This document shows positions 29,974 to 38,567 of a DNA stretch of 64,000 bases, one piece after another (position 1 is the stretch's first letter; the number at the start of each line of letters is the position of its first letter). A program made the position numbers and the translations under genes. Under the pieces are notes generated by a model. It searched no databases and was not told the origin of the DNA. It saw only the letters and a list, made by a program, of their open reading frames with translations. Location: NCBI RefSeq assembly GCF_007829875.1, contig NZ_VIWV01000001.1, positions 310,001-374,000 of the forward strand, read 5' to 3'. This stretch comes from Streptomyces capillispiralis. Its GTDB lineage: Bacteria; Actinomycetota; Actinomycetes; Streptomycetales; Streptomycetaceae.

Positions 29974-31233
29974 TCAGTTCCCGCTCGTGGCCCGCTGCTG
30001 GGCGCGCTTCAGGGCGGCCTCGCTGGACTGGCCGGTCAGGGCGGACTGGAAGGCGCTCTGCAGGGCGAGCGAGACGCCCGACCAGCCGGCGCCGAGCTTG
30101 GCGGTGCGGGAGCGGGCGGCGGCGACCTGGTCGGCCAGCGCGTCCAGTTCGGGCACCTGGGCACGCCACTGGGCGGCGGCCTTCTCGTTGGCCGGGACCA
30201 TCCAGCTGTTGCGGGCGTAGGTGAGCTGTTCGCGCTCGCTCGCCAGACACGCGACGATCCGGCCGGCCGTCCGCTCGCGCTCGGTGTCACCGGTGCGGGG
30301 GACGGTGAGCACCGCGCCGCCGAGCGGTCCCACCGAGTCGGCGCCCGCCTCGGGGACGGGGATCCGCGCGATCTCCCAGTGCAGCGACTTCTTGGTGTTG
30401 AGGGTCTCGACCTGCCACGGGCCGTTGATCATCATGGCGGCGTTGCCCGCCATGAACTGGTCGTTCACGTCGGCCTGCGTCCAGTTGACCGTGGACTTGG
30501 ACAGCGAGCCGTCCCGCAGCAGCGCCTTCCAGTAGTCGAGCGCCCCGACGACCTCCGGGCTGTCGAGGTCCGTCTCGTCACCGCCGTTGGACCACATGAA
30601 CGGGGTGAACTGGAAGACGCCGTCCTCGGCGCCGCCCGCGCTGAGCGCCAGTCCGTACCGCTTGCCCTCGGTCAGCCGCTTCGCCGTCTCCCGCAGCTCG
30701 TCCCAGGTGGTGGGCACCTTCACCCCCGCCTCGTCCAGGATGTCCTTGTTGTAGAAGAGGGCGAGGGTGTTCACGGAGCGGGCCGCTCCGTAGTAGGTGC
30801 CCCGGTACGAGCCGAAGTCGACGATGCCCTCGGGGACGTCCTCGGTGCTCAGGCCCAGGGTGCGCAGGTCGACGAGTCCGCCGGCCTCGGCGAAGGTCGG
30901 CATCTCGGAAGCGTCGAACTGGACGATGTCCGGCAGCGACTTCGAGGAGGCCATGCGCAGCGCCTTGGTCATCACCTGGGCCGCGGGGACGCTCTGCTGC
31001 TCGACGGTCACCCCCAGCCGCTCGCCGCAGCGGGCCATCGCCTCGGCGTCCCAGCGGTGGTACGTCTCGTCGGTCGAGGAGTTCATCACGGTGTACACGT
31101 CGCTGTCGCGCTGCTGTGCGCAGCCGGTCAGTGCCGCTCCGCAGACCAGGACGGAGACGGCGGCGAACGACGTGACGGCCCTGCGCGAGCGTCCACGCGC
31201 GCGGGGGGCGGCAACCGGAGGATGTGCTGTCAC
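29974..31233 (-). CDS. Sugar ABC transporter substrate-binding lipoprotein
   Basis: The 419-residue extracytoplasmic binding protein of the CUT1 family has a lipoprotein signal ending LTGC, whose Cys would be lipidated. It shows family 1 binding-protein features: NTLALFYNKDILDEAGVKVPTTWDEL and NDQFMAGNAAMMINGPW. The GTG start at 31233 follows AAGG and gives a compact signal sequence with a twin-Arg-rich head. It is the first gene of the operon and transcribed divergently from the GH31 gene, so it probably delivers xyloglucan oligosaccharides or another alpha-xylosylated glucan fragment; the ligand is inferred from the enzymes. Confidence 0.92.
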   Translation of the reverse strand: MTAHPPVAAPRARGRSRRAVTSFAAVSVLVCGAALTGCAQQRDSDVYTVMNSSTDETYHRWDAEAMARCGERLGVTVEQQSVPAAQVMTKALRMASSKSLPDIVQFDASEMPTFAEAGGLVDLRTLGLSTEDVPEGIVDFGSYRGTYYGAARSVNTLALFYNKDILDEAGVKVPTTWDELRETAKRLTEGKRYGLALSAGGAEDGVFQFTPFMWSNGGDETDLDSPEVVGALDYWKALLRDGSLSKSTVNWTQADVNDQFMAGNAAMMINGPWQVETLNTKKSLHWEIARIPVPEAGADSVGPLGGAVLTVPRTGDTERERTAGRIVACLASEREQLTYARNSWMVPANEKAAAQWRAQVPELDALADQVAAARSRTAKLGAGWSGVSLALQSAFQSALTGQSSEAALKRAQQRATSGN

Positions 31234-31527
31234 GGTGGGTGCCCTTGTGTGGGACCGGCTCGGCACACGCCGAGCCGGTGACTCTTTCGGGGAGGCCGGT
31301 GAAGCGCTTCGACTACTGGCGGCTCCAGCCAAGGTGTTGCCTGGCGCTGCACCGGGTGTAATTTGTTTTGCCTGATTACTAATACGTCAGTGGAAGCCGG
31401 TCGCGCTAGACCCCCAGCGATACGATCTGCTTGCGCCAGGGCGTGACAGGTTCTGCGGCTCCTGTCATAGTTCCTGGTCAGAGGCTTCCTCCCGCGCCTC
31501 GTCCGCCCTCCCCCTCCGAGGAAGATC
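31234..31527. promoter_or_regulatory. Divergent promoter region of the importer and the alpha-xylosidase
   Basis: An AT-rich block at about 31357-31392 (TTTGTTTTGCCTGATTACTAATACG in part) stands out from the GC-rich surroundings and is the likely core promoter/operator for both directions. I see no CebR (TGGGAGCGCTCCCA) or LacI-type box, and no regulator gene adjoins. Confidence 0.5.
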
Positions 31528-33798
31528 ATGAAATTCACCGACGGATTCTGGCGCATCCGCGATGGCGTCCAGATCGCGTACGCCACGGAAGTGCGTGATG
31601 CGCGCCCGGAATCGAAGCGCTTCACCGGCTACGCCGCCGTAAAGCATGTGACCCGCAGGGGCGACACCCTCAACGCGCCGCTGCTGACGGTCGAGTGCTT
31701 CTCCCCCGCCGAGGGCGTCATCGGCGTGCGGGTCACCCACCACGCCGGCAAGCACCGCCCCGGTCCCGACTTCGCGCTCACCGGCGCGGCGGACGGCGCG
31801 GGCACGGTGCGCCGGGACGGCGGCGTCACCGAACTGACCAGCGGCCCGCTGACGCTGCGCCTCGACGGGGCGGGCCCCTTCGCCCTCACCTTCCACGACG
31901 CGGACGGACGCGAACTGACCCGCGCCGGGGCCAAGAGCACCGCCTTCGCCACCACCGCCGAGGGCGCCCACCACGTGCTGAGCCGGCTGGCGCTGGGCGT
32001 CGGCGAGCAGATCTACGGCATGGGCGAGCGCTTCACCCCGTTCGTCAGGAACGGCCAGACCGTCGACATCTGGCAGGCCGACGGCGGCACGAGCAGCGAG
32101 CAGGCGTACAAGAACGTCCCGTTCTACCTGTCCTCCCGCGGCTACGGCGTCTTCGTCAACCACCCGGGCGCCGTCTCCTTCGAGGTCGGCTCCGAGTCCG
32201 TCGGACAGGTGCAGTTCAGCGTCGAGGACCAGTCACTGGAGTACTACGTCGTGGCCGGCCCCACGCCGAAGGAGGTCCTCACCCGCTACACGGGCCTCAC
32301 CGGCCGCCCGGCCCTGCCGCCTGCCTGGTCCTTCGGCCTGTGGCTGAGCACCTCCTTCACCACCTCCTACGACGAGGAGACGGTGACGTCGTTCGTCGAC
32401 GGCATGGCCGACCGCGGCATCCCGCTGTCGGTGTTCCACTTCGACTGCTTCTGGATGCGCGAGTACCAGTGGTGCGACTTCCAGTGGGACCCGGACGTGT
32501 TCCCCGACCCGGACGGCATGCTGGCCCGGCTCAAGGAGAAGGGCCTGCGGATCAGCGCCTGGATCAACCCGTACATCGCCCAGAAGTCCCCCCTCTTCGA
32601 CGAGGCCGCCGCCCTCGGGCACCTGGTGCGGCGCGCGAACGGCGACGTGTGGCAGTGGGACCTGTGGCAGGCGGGCATGGGCCTGGTCGACTTCACCAGC
32701 CCCGACGCCCGCGCCTGGTTCCAGTCGAAGCTCAAGCCCCTCCTCGACCAGGGCGTGGACTGCTTCAAGACGGACTTCGGCGAGCGCATCCCCACCGACG
32801 TGGTCTGGCACGACGGCTCCGACCCGGAGCGGATGCACAACTACTACACCCACCTCTACAACCGGACGGTCTTCGAGCTGCTGGAGAAGGAGCGCGGGCA
32901 GGGCGAGGCCGTGCTCTTCGCGCGGTCCGCGACCGCGGGCGGGCAGCAGTTCCCGGTGCACTGGGGCGGCGACTGCTGGTCGTCCTTCGAGGCGATGGCC
33001 GAGTCGCTGCGGGGCGGTCTCTCCCTGTCCCTGAGCGGCTTCGGGTTCTGGAGCCACGACATCGGCGGCTTCGAGGGCACCCCCGACCCGTCGGTGTTCA
33101 AGCGCTGGCTCGCCTTCGGCCTGCTGTCCTCGCACAGCCGGCTGCACGGCTCCTCGTCCTACCGGGTGCCGTGGGAGTTCGGCGACGAGGCGGTCGACGT
33201 CGCCCGGCGCTTCACCCTGCTCAAGCACCGGCTGATGCCGTACCTGTACGGCGCCGCCGCCGAGGCCCACCGCACGGGCGTCCCGATGATGCGGCCCATG
33301 GTGCTGGAGTTCCCGCACGACCCGGCGTGCCGCACGCTGGACCGCCAGTACATGCTGGGCCCCGACCTCCTGGTCGCGCCGGTGTTCGACGAGGACGGCG
33401 CGGTGGAGGTCTACCTGCCCGAGGGCACCTGGACCCACCTGCTCAGCGGCGAACGGGTCACCGGCCCCGCCTGGCGCACCGAACGGCACGGTTACGACAG
33501 CCTCCCGCTGTACGTCCGGGAGGGCGCGGTGCTGCCGCTGGCGGGCGACGACTCCCGGCCGGACGGCGACTGGCTGGACGCCCCGGTCCTGCTCGCGCAC
33601 CCCCCGGCCGCGTCCGGCTACTCGGCCGAGGTCACCGTGCCGGACGGGACGGGACTGCCGGCCGCGACGTTCCGGGTCCGGCGGGACGGCGACGTCCTGC
33701 GGGTCACGGCGTCCGGGACCGACCGCCCGTTCACGGTGCGGGTGGCCGGCGGGCCGGAGGCGTCGGGCACGGGCGAGGTGACGGTGCCGCTGGGCTGA
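31528..33798 (+). CDS. GH31 alpha-xylosidase (YicI-like)
   Basis: The 756-residue cytoplasmic enzyme is close in length to E. coli YicI (772). It begins MKFTDGFWRIRDGVQ, the usual YicI-type start. The catalytic nucleophile Asp is in KTDFGERIP and the acid/base Asp in HWGGD. The substrate region includes FHFDCFWMREYQWCDFQWDP, in which the 'CFWM' segment is typical of alpha-xylosidases, not alpha-glucosidases. It would remove alpha-1,6-xylosyl units from the non-reducing end of xyloglucan fragments, after which the GH1 beta-glucosidase can act. It ends 13 bases from the convergent PPK2 gene, leaving no room for separate terminators. Confidence 0.92.
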   Translation: MKFTDGFWRIRDGVQIAYATEVRDARPESKRFTGYAAVKHVTRRGDTLNAPLLTVECFSPAEGVIGVRVTHHAGKHRPGPDFALTGAADGAGTVRRDGGVTELTSGPLTLRLDGAGPFALTFHDADGRELTRAGAKSTAFATTAEGAHHVLSRLALGVGEQIYGMGERFTPFVRNGQTVDIWQADGGTSSEQAYKNVPFYLSSRGYGVFVNHPGAVSFEVGSESVGQVQFSVEDQSLEYYVVAGPTPKEVLTRYTGLTGRPALPPAWSFGLWLSTSFTTSYDEETVTSFVDGMADRGIPLSVFHFDCFWMREYQWCDFQWDPDVFPDPDGMLARLKEKGLRISAWINPYIAQKSPLFDEAAALGHLVRRANGDVWQWDLWQAGMGLVDFTSPDARAWFQSKLKPLLDQGVDCFKTDFGERIPTDVVWHDGSDPERMHNYYTHLYNRTVFELLEKERGQGEAVLFARSATAGGQQFPVHWGGDCWSSFEAMAESLRGGLSLSLSGFGFWSHDIGGFEGTPDPSVFKRWLAFGLLSSHSRLHGSSSYRVPWEFGDEAVDVARRFTLLKHRLMPYLYGAAAEAHRTGVPMMRPMVLEFPHDPACRTLDRQYMLGPDLLVAPVFDEDGAVEVYLPEGTWTHLLSGERVTGPAWRTERHGYDSLPLYVREGAVLPLAGDDSRPDGDWLDAPVLLAHPPAASGYSAEVTVPDGTGLPAATFRVRRDGDVLRVTASGTDRPFTVRVAGGPEASGTGEVTVPLG

Positions 33799-33811
33799 GC
33801 ACGGCCGGCGG

Positions 33812-34819
33812 TCAGCCGTCCGGGTGACTGCCCGGGCCGTGACCGGGACCGGCCAGGGGGGTCGGTGAGAGGGCCGCGGGTTCCTCACCGGCCTCCAGCA
33901 GGGTGTCCGCCGAGCCGACGATCAACGGGTCCGGCTTGCCCAGGGCGGCGTGGTCCTTGGCCGGGTAGTCGCAGCGGTCGAGGAGGGAGCGCATGGCCTC
34001 CAGCCGGCCCCGCCGCTTGTCGTTGTTCTTCACGACCGTCCACGGCGCGTGCGGGGTGTCCGTCGACCGGAACATCTCGACCTTGGCCGCCGTGTAGTCG
34101 TCCCACAGGTCGAGGGAGGCGAGGTCCATGGGGGACAGCTTCCAGCGCCGCACCGGGTCGACCTGGCGGATGGCGAACCGGGTGCGCTGCTCGGCCCGGG
34201 ACACCGAGAACCAGAACTTCACCAGCATGATGCCGTCGTCGGTGAGCAGCCGCTCGAACATCGGAGCCTGCTCGAGGAATTGGCGGTACTCGGTCTCCGT
34301 GCAGAACCCCATGACCCGCTCGACTCCGGCGCGGTTGTACCAGGAGCGGTCGAAGAAGACGATCTCGCCCCGGGCCGGCAGGTGGGCCACGTAGCGCTGG
34401 AAGTACCACTGCCCCGCCTCCCGCTCGGTGGGCTTCTCCAGGGCCACCACGCGGGCACCGCGGGGGTTGAGGCGTTCCATGAACCGCTGGATGGTGCCGC
34501 CCTTGCCGGCCGCGTCCCGTCCCTCGCAGATCACCACGATGCGCTGGCCGGTGTCCTTCACCCACCGCTGCATCTTCAGCAGCTCGATCTGCAGGATGCG
34601 CTTGGTCCTGTCGTACTCCGCCCTGCGGATCCTGCGGTCGTAGGGGTGGTTCTCGCGCCAGGTCTCGATCGGGGTGCCGTCGGCGTCGAGCAGCACGGGC
34701 CGCTCCGGGCGCCGGTCGTCCACCTCCAGCCCGTGGAGCAGGTCGTCGCCGGTCGTGCCGGGGTGGTTCCCCTCGGCCCGCGTCCCGCCGTCCGGCAGGT
34801 CCCCATGCTCGGCCGTCAC
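33812..34819 (-). CDS. ppk2: Polyphosphate kinase 2 (PPK2)
   Basis: The 335-residue enzyme transfers phosphate between polyphosphate and nucleotides. Walker A is in CEGRDAAGKGGTIQRF, and the lid and Walker B-like segment is FFDRSWYNRAGVERVMGFC. The conserved KFWFSVSRAEQ stretch follows. It is a single-domain PPK2; the nucleotide preference cannot be told. The GTG start at 34819 has GGGAG six bases upstream and gives an acidic, probably flexible N-terminus of about 45 residues. The C-terminal tail is Gly/Pro-rich. It diverges from an SDR gene. Confidence 0.92.
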   Translation of the reverse strand: MTAEHGDLPDGGTRAEGNHPGTTGDDLLHGLEVDDRRPERPVLLDADGTPIETWRENHPYDRRIRRAEYDRTKRILQIELLKMQRWVKDTGQRIVVICEGRDAAGKGGTIQRFMERLNPRGARVVALEKPTEREAGQWYFQRYVAHLPARGEIVFFDRSWYNRAGVERVMGFCTETEYRQFLEQAPMFERLLTDDGIMLVKFWFSVSRAEQRTRFAIRQVDPVRRWKLSPMDLASLDLWDDYTAAKVEMFRSTDTPHAPWTVVKNNDKRRGRLEAMRSLLDRCDYPAKDHAALGKPDPLIVGSADTLLEAGEEPAALSPTPLAGPGHGPGSHPDG

Positions 34820-34992
34820 GTCGTCTCCCGCCTCTTCGAGTGCGCTACAAGAAGCGTATGCCCACCGGCCCCTTCGCGGTGATTCGGCCGCCGTGGTCCG
34901 GGGAAACAGCAGGACCGGGCGGGCAGCGCGCACAGGCACCCGGTGCGCGGGCGGCGCCTTCCTACCGCATCCCGGCAGAGGGGACACAGGAC

Positions 34993-35787
34993 GTGCAGAT
35001 CGACCTGACGGGCCGCACAGCGCTGGTCACCGGTTCCACCCAGGGCATCGGTGCCGCGATCGCCACCGGGCTCGCGCGGGCGGGCGCCCGGGTCGCGGTC
35101 AACGGGCGCTCGACCGAGCGCGTACGGGAGGCCGCCGCCGCCCTGGAGCGGGAGGTGCCCGGCGCCGACGTGGTGCCCGTCGCCGCGGACGTGGCCACCG
35201 GGGCCGGCGCCGAACGGGTGGCCGCGGCGCTGCCCCGGGTGGACATCCTCGTCAACAACCTCGGCATCTTCGGGTCCGCGGACCCGCTGGAGATCACCGA
35301 CGAGGAGTGGCGGCGCTACTTCGAGGTGAACGTCCTGGCCGCCGTTCGGCTGACCCGGCTCTTCCTGCCGGGGATGACCGGGCGCGGCTGGGGGCGCGTG
35401 CAGTACATCGCGAGCGACTCGGCCATCGTCACCCCCGCCGAGATGATCCACTACGGGATGTCGAAGACGGCGGTGCTCGCCGTGAGCCGCGGCTTCGCCA
35501 AGCAGGCCGCGGGCACCGGCGTCACGGTGAACTCGGTCATCGCCGGCCCGACGCACACGGGCGGGGTGGAGGACTTCGTCTACGAACTGGTGGACCGGGA
35601 GCTGCCGTGGGAGGAGGCGCAGCGGGCCTTCATGCGCGAGCACCGGCCGCAGTCGCTGCTGCAGCGGCTGATCGAACCCGAGGAGATCGCCAACATGGTC
35701 GTCTACCTCAGCTCCGAACAGGCCTCCGCCACCACCGGCGGGGCGCTGCGCGTCGACGGCGGCTACGTCGACTCGATCCTGCCCTGA
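34993..35787 (+). CDS. Short-chain dehydrogenase/reductase (classical SDR)
   Basis: The 264-residue Rossmann-fold oxidoreductase has TGSTQGIG for cofactor binding, NNLGIFG, the catalytic Ser in IASDSAIVTP and YGMSK with the catalytic Tyr/Lys. It ends with the classical GGALRVDGGYVDSI. An Arg (NGRS) after the second strand suggests NADPH. The substrate is unknown. The GTG at 34993 (CACAGGAC upstream) aligns with the family start QIDLTGRTALVTG; the frame is open further up to an ATG at 34840, but that part is not SDR-like. It stands alone, diverging from ppk2. Confidence 0.9.
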   Translation: MQIDLTGRTALVTGSTQGIGAAIATGLARAGARVAVNGRSTERVREAAAALEREVPGADVVPVAADVATGAGAERVAAALPRVDILVNNLGIFGSADPLEITDEEWRRYFEVNVLAAVRLTRLFLPGMTGRGWGRVQYIASDSAIVTPAEMIHYGMSKTAVLAVSRGFAKQAAGTGVTVNSVIAGPTHTGGVEDFVYELVDRELPWEEAQRAFMREHRPQSLLQRLIEPEEIANMVVYLSSEQASATTGGALRVDGGYVDSILP

Positions 35788-35793
35788 GGCCGC

Positions 35794-35829
35794 ACCGGCC
35801 CGCCCGGCAGGGGCGCCGGGCGGGCCGGT
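35794..35829. terminator. Bidirectional hairpin terminator
   Basis: A perfect 15-base-pair stem with a 6-base loop lies between the convergent SDR and GH5 genes, so it can serve both. Confidence 0.75.
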
Positions 35830-35846
35830 CCCGCGTGCGTGCCGGG

Positions 35847-36974
35847 TCAGTGCGCCGGGAAGCCGTCCGGGGTCCGGACGCGGTCGCGGATCCAGGCACC
35901 GGCGGGCTTCAGCGCGGAGGTGCCGGTCCAGGGGCCGTCGCGGTGACAGGTGCCGGGTGCGAAGACGGCTCCGGAGCGGTGGTCGTCGGAAAAGTTCCAG
36001 TTGACCCAGCTGATCTTCTCGCTCGCCATCAGGTCGAGGTAGCGCTGAGACATGGCGAAGTCGTCGGGGCCCTCGCCGGCGTAGTTCTGCGTGCCGAACT
36101 CGGTGACGAACACGGGGATCCGGTCCGCGGCCCGGGTGAGGGCCGCCAGGTACTCGTCCCGGTGCGAGGCGGCGTAGAAGTGGAAGGTGTACATGATGTT
36201 GGAGGCGTCGACCGGGTCGTTCACGACCTCCGACTCGTCGGCGCCCTCGGAGACGCCGAACGAGGACCAGGCGCGGGTGCCGACGAGGACGGGGGCGTCG
36301 GGGTCCACGGCGCGGATGACCGGGATGATCTGTTCCGCGTAGCTCCTGATCCGTGACCAGCTCACACCGCTGGGCTCGTTGGCGATCTCGTAGAGGACGT
36401 TGTTCCGGTCCTGGTTGCGGCGGGCGATCTCGGTGAAGAACCGCCGCGCGCTGTCGAGGTTCAGGTGCGGGTCGCCGGGGTCGAGCATGTGCCAGTCGAC
36501 GATGACGTACATGCCGCGCTCGCTCGCCCGCCGGATCAGGGAGTCGGCCAGGTCGGTGAAGTGCGCGGGGTCGGTCTCGTAACCGCCTTCCTGGACGTAC
36601 GTGGAGACGCGCAGGACGTCGGCGTTCCAGTCCCGGGCCAGGGCGTCGAGCGAGCCGTCGGTGAGGCAGTGGGGGTACCACTGGGTGCCGTGGGTGCTCA
36701 TGCCGCGCAGCTGGACCGGGGTGCCGTGCTCGTTGCAGAGCTTGGTGCCGCAGACCTCGAGCTGTCCGTTGACGGCCACCGGCGTGCCGGCCGCGGGCGG
36801 GCCGGCCGGGGTGGTGTCCCGGGTGTCCGCCGCGGACCGCGCGGCGGGGGTGGTCGCGCCGGTGGGGGCCGGTGCGGCGAGGGTCGCGGGCGCGCCCGTC
36901 AGGGTGAGGAGGAGGGCACTGGCGAGGGCCGCGGCGGTCGCGGCGGGGCGCAGGGGGAAGCGGGCCGGTGTCAT
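35847..36974 (-). CDS. Secreted GH5 endoglucanase
   Basis: The 375-residue enzyme has a signal peptide (ALASALLLTLTGAP to about residue 33) and a disordered Thr/Pro/Ala stretch to about 65. The GH5 barrel follows: LRGMSTHGTQW near its start, VIVDWHML, the acid/base Glu in YEIANEP, and the nucleophile Glu in VFVTEFGTQ. It should cut internal beta-1,4-glucosidic bonds in cellulose or related glucans outside the cell. There is no binding module. A perfect 19-base palindrome of CsnR-box type sits 25 bases before the start codon, so a ROK-family repressor probably controls it. Confidence 0.92.
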   Translation of the reverse strand: MTPARFPLRPAATAAALASALLLTLTGAPATLAAPAPTGATTPAARSAADTRDTTPAGPPAAGTPVAVNGQLEVCGTKLCNEHGTPVQLRGMSTHGTQWYPHCLTDGSLDALARDWNADVLRVSTYVQEGGYETDPAHFTDLADSLIRRASERGMYVIVDWHMLDPGDPHLNLDSARRFFTEIARRNQDRNNVLYEIANEPSGVSWSRIRSYAEQIIPVIRAVDPDAPVLVGTRAWSSFGVSEGADESEVVNDPVDASNIMYTFHFYAASHRDEYLAALTRAADRIPVFVTEFGTQNYAGEGPDDFAMSQRYLDLMASEKISWVNWNFSDDHRSGAVFAPGTCHRDGPWTGTSALKPAGAWIRDRVRTPDGFPAH

Positions 36975-36999
36975 GTGGGGGGCTCCGTCCGGATGGATG

Positions 37000-37018
37000 G
37001 TTAGGAAAGTTTCCTAAC
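37000..37018. promoter_or_regulatory. CsnR-type (ROK repressor) operator
   Basis: GTTAGGAAAGTTTCCTAAC is a perfect palindrome around a central G, and its core matches the CsnR box AGGAAASTTTCCT described for the chitosanase gene of S. lividans (from memory). It sits at the promoter of the GH5 gene. No ROK gene is in the window. Confidence 0.7.
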
Positions 37019-37081
37019 GTGACGGAACCAGAGCCGGGCCCGGTTTGCAAGGTGCACGACAAGTGCGGGCCCGGGGACGGG

Positions 37082-37846
37082 TCAGCGGAGCAGCAGCTGC
37101 ACGAGGGCGACGGTGCCGACCGTGACGATGAGGGCGCGCAGGACCGCGGGGCTGAACCTGCGGCCCGCGCCGGCCCCGAACCGGCCGCCCAGGGCGGAAC
37201 CGGCGGCGATGAGCGCGACGGCCGTCCAGTCGAAGTCGGCGACGAAGAGGAAGAAGGTCGCGGCGACCGCGTTGACGATCGCGGCGAGCACGTTCTTGAC
37301 GGCGTTCAGGCGCTGCAGTGGCTCGTCGAGCAGCAGGCCCATCAGGGAGACGTAGATGATGCCCTGGGCGGCGGCGAAGTAGCCGCCGTAGACGCTGGCC
37401 AGGGTCAGCCCCGCGAGCAGCGGTGCGCCGCCGTCGCGCCGGGAGGAGGGCCGCTCCCCTCGGCGGGCCCGCACCGCCCTGCTGATCAGGGGCTGGAACG
37501 CGACGAGGACGAGGGCGAGCCCCACCAGGGTCGGCACGATGGTCTCGAACGCCTCGGCGGGCAGGGCCAGCAGCAGTGTGGCGCCGGCCAGACCGCCCAG
37601 CGCCGCACCGGCCCCGAACCTGCGGAGGCGCCGGCCCTGGCCGGCCAGTTCCCTGCGGTAACCGATGGCGCCGCCGACGGAGCCGGGGATCAGCCCGAGG
37701 GCGTTGGAGACCGTGGCGGTGACGGGGGACAGCCCCGTGGCGAGCAGCACGGGAAAGGTGATCAGTGTTCCTGAGCCCACGACGGCGTTCAGGGCGCCGG
37801 CGCCGGCTCCCGCCGCGAAGACGCCCAGCATCTCCGGCGGGGTCAC
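37082..37846 (-). CDS. TauE/SafE family membrane permease (TSUP)
   Basis: The 254-residue protein has about eight hydrophobic segments in two repeats. Family landmarks are GALNAVVGSGTLITFPVLLATG in the first half and SVYGGYFAAAQGIIYVSLMG in the second. TSUP proteins export or import sulfite, sulfonates or other small organic anions; the substrate here is unknown. The GTG start at 37846 has GGAG seven bases upstream, and a stop in the frame above excludes a longer protein. No sulfur gene adjoins. Confidence 0.88.
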   Translation of the reverse strand: MTPPEMLGVFAAGAGAGALNAVVGSGTLITFPVLLATGLSPVTATVSNALGLIPGSVGGAIGYRRELAGQGRRLRRFGAGAALGGLAGATLLLALPAEAFETIVPTLVGLALVLVAFQPLISRAVRARRGERPSSRRDGGAPLLAGLTLASVYGGYFAAAQGIIYVSLMGLLLDEPLQRLNAVKNVLAAIVNAVAATFFLFVADFDWTAVALIAAGSALGGRFGAGAGRRFSPAVLRALIVTVGTVALVQLLLR

Positions 37847-37933
37847 GCCGCGGCTCCGGTCACGTCGTCGCCGTCCGAGGGCGGCCGGTGCCGGCCGGGG
37901 TCCGCTGAAGCATTCATGGGACGACGCTAGCCC

Positions 37934-37965
37934 GTGGACCCTTCGGCGCTCGCCGAAGGGTCCAC
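37934..37965 (-). terminator. Hairpin terminator after the SCO5918-family gene
   Basis: A 15-base perfect stem closes over 2 bases (more likely a 4-base loop), about 50 bases beyond the stop of the gene at 38016-38333. Confidence 0.75.
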
Positions 37966-38015
37966 GTCCAGGTCTCCCGGGCGGCCCGGTGCGGCCGCCG
38001 TTCGGTCGCGGTGGC

Positions 38016-38333
38016 TCAGGCCTGCCCGGTGGCCGGGCTGCCCAGCAGTTCCGACGCCGTCTCGAGCGGGGAGAGCTCGCGCGCGGGCGGCGCGGCCTCA
38101 GGGTGCGCGTGGCAGGTGAAGCCGAGGCGCGCCATGGCCCGGACGACCTCGCCGCTCGAGAAGTCGCGGCGGTCCTGCCGGGTGATGACCTGCCCGACCT
38201 GCTTGGCGGGGTAGCGGCGGCGGCCGATGGTCACGGACTCACCCGTGATCGGTTCGGGGGTGATCCCCTTCATCGACTCCAGGACTCCGGCCTTGGTCAG
38301 GTCGAACGGGTAGCGGGCGATGACACAGCGCAT
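38016..38333 (-). CDS. SCO5918 family small protein
   Basis: The 105-residue basic protein starts MRCVIARYPFDLTKAGVLESMKG... and contains VGQVITRQDRRDFSSGEV. I recognise the pattern as the SCO5918 family, found in Streptomyces beside DEAD-box helicase and cold-shock genes, as here. The function is not known; the basic, compact make-up and neighbour would suit a role in RNA or cold adaptation, but that is inference. GGAGGAGAAGG lies close upstream. It follows the helicase gene on the same strand with a hairpin between them, so expression may be partly linked. Confidence 0.82.
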   Translation of the reverse strand: MRCVIARYPFDLTKAGVLESMKGITPEPITGESVTIGRRRYPAKQVGQVITRQDRRDFSSGEVVRAMARLGFTCHAHPEAAPPARELSPLETASELLGSPATGQA

Positions 38334-38516
38334 GTTGCCTCACAGGAGGAGAAGGAAGACGGGCCCACCCGGGTGGGTGGGTGGTCCGCGGCGGACTGGG
38401 GTCGATCAGGGGGGCGACAGGCGCCACGGCGGCCGGGCCGCATCCACGGCCGTACCACCGGGTCGCCATGTCGCCATGTCGCTATCTCGTCATGGACGCG
38501 GTGCGTCCGAGGTCCT

Positions 38517-38562
38517 GTCGTCGGACGCCCGCCCTCCGGGCGGAGGACGGGAGTCCGACGAC
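38517..38562 (-). terminator. Nested hairpin terminator after the helicase gene
   Basis: An outer 10-base stem (38517-38526 with 38553-38562) encloses an inner CCGCCC/GGGCGG stem, starting 6 bases beyond the helicase stop. Confidence 0.7.
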
Positions 38563-38567
38563 GGGTC

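Noticed and set aside
31234..31527. CebR-type TGGGAGCGCTCCCA box expected for cello-oligosaccharide genes
   Set aside because: No such box was found here or before the GH1 or GH5 genes, so CebR control is not supported.
34840..34992. Longer SDR protein from the ATG at 34840
   Set aside because: The extra 51 residues are Pro/Gly/Arg-rich and unlike an SDR. The GTG at 34993 aligns with the family start.
38421..38500. Short CGCCATGTCGC-like repeats near 38461-38490 as a possible CRISPR or iteron array
   Set aside because: There are only two or three short imperfect copies without spacers of even length.
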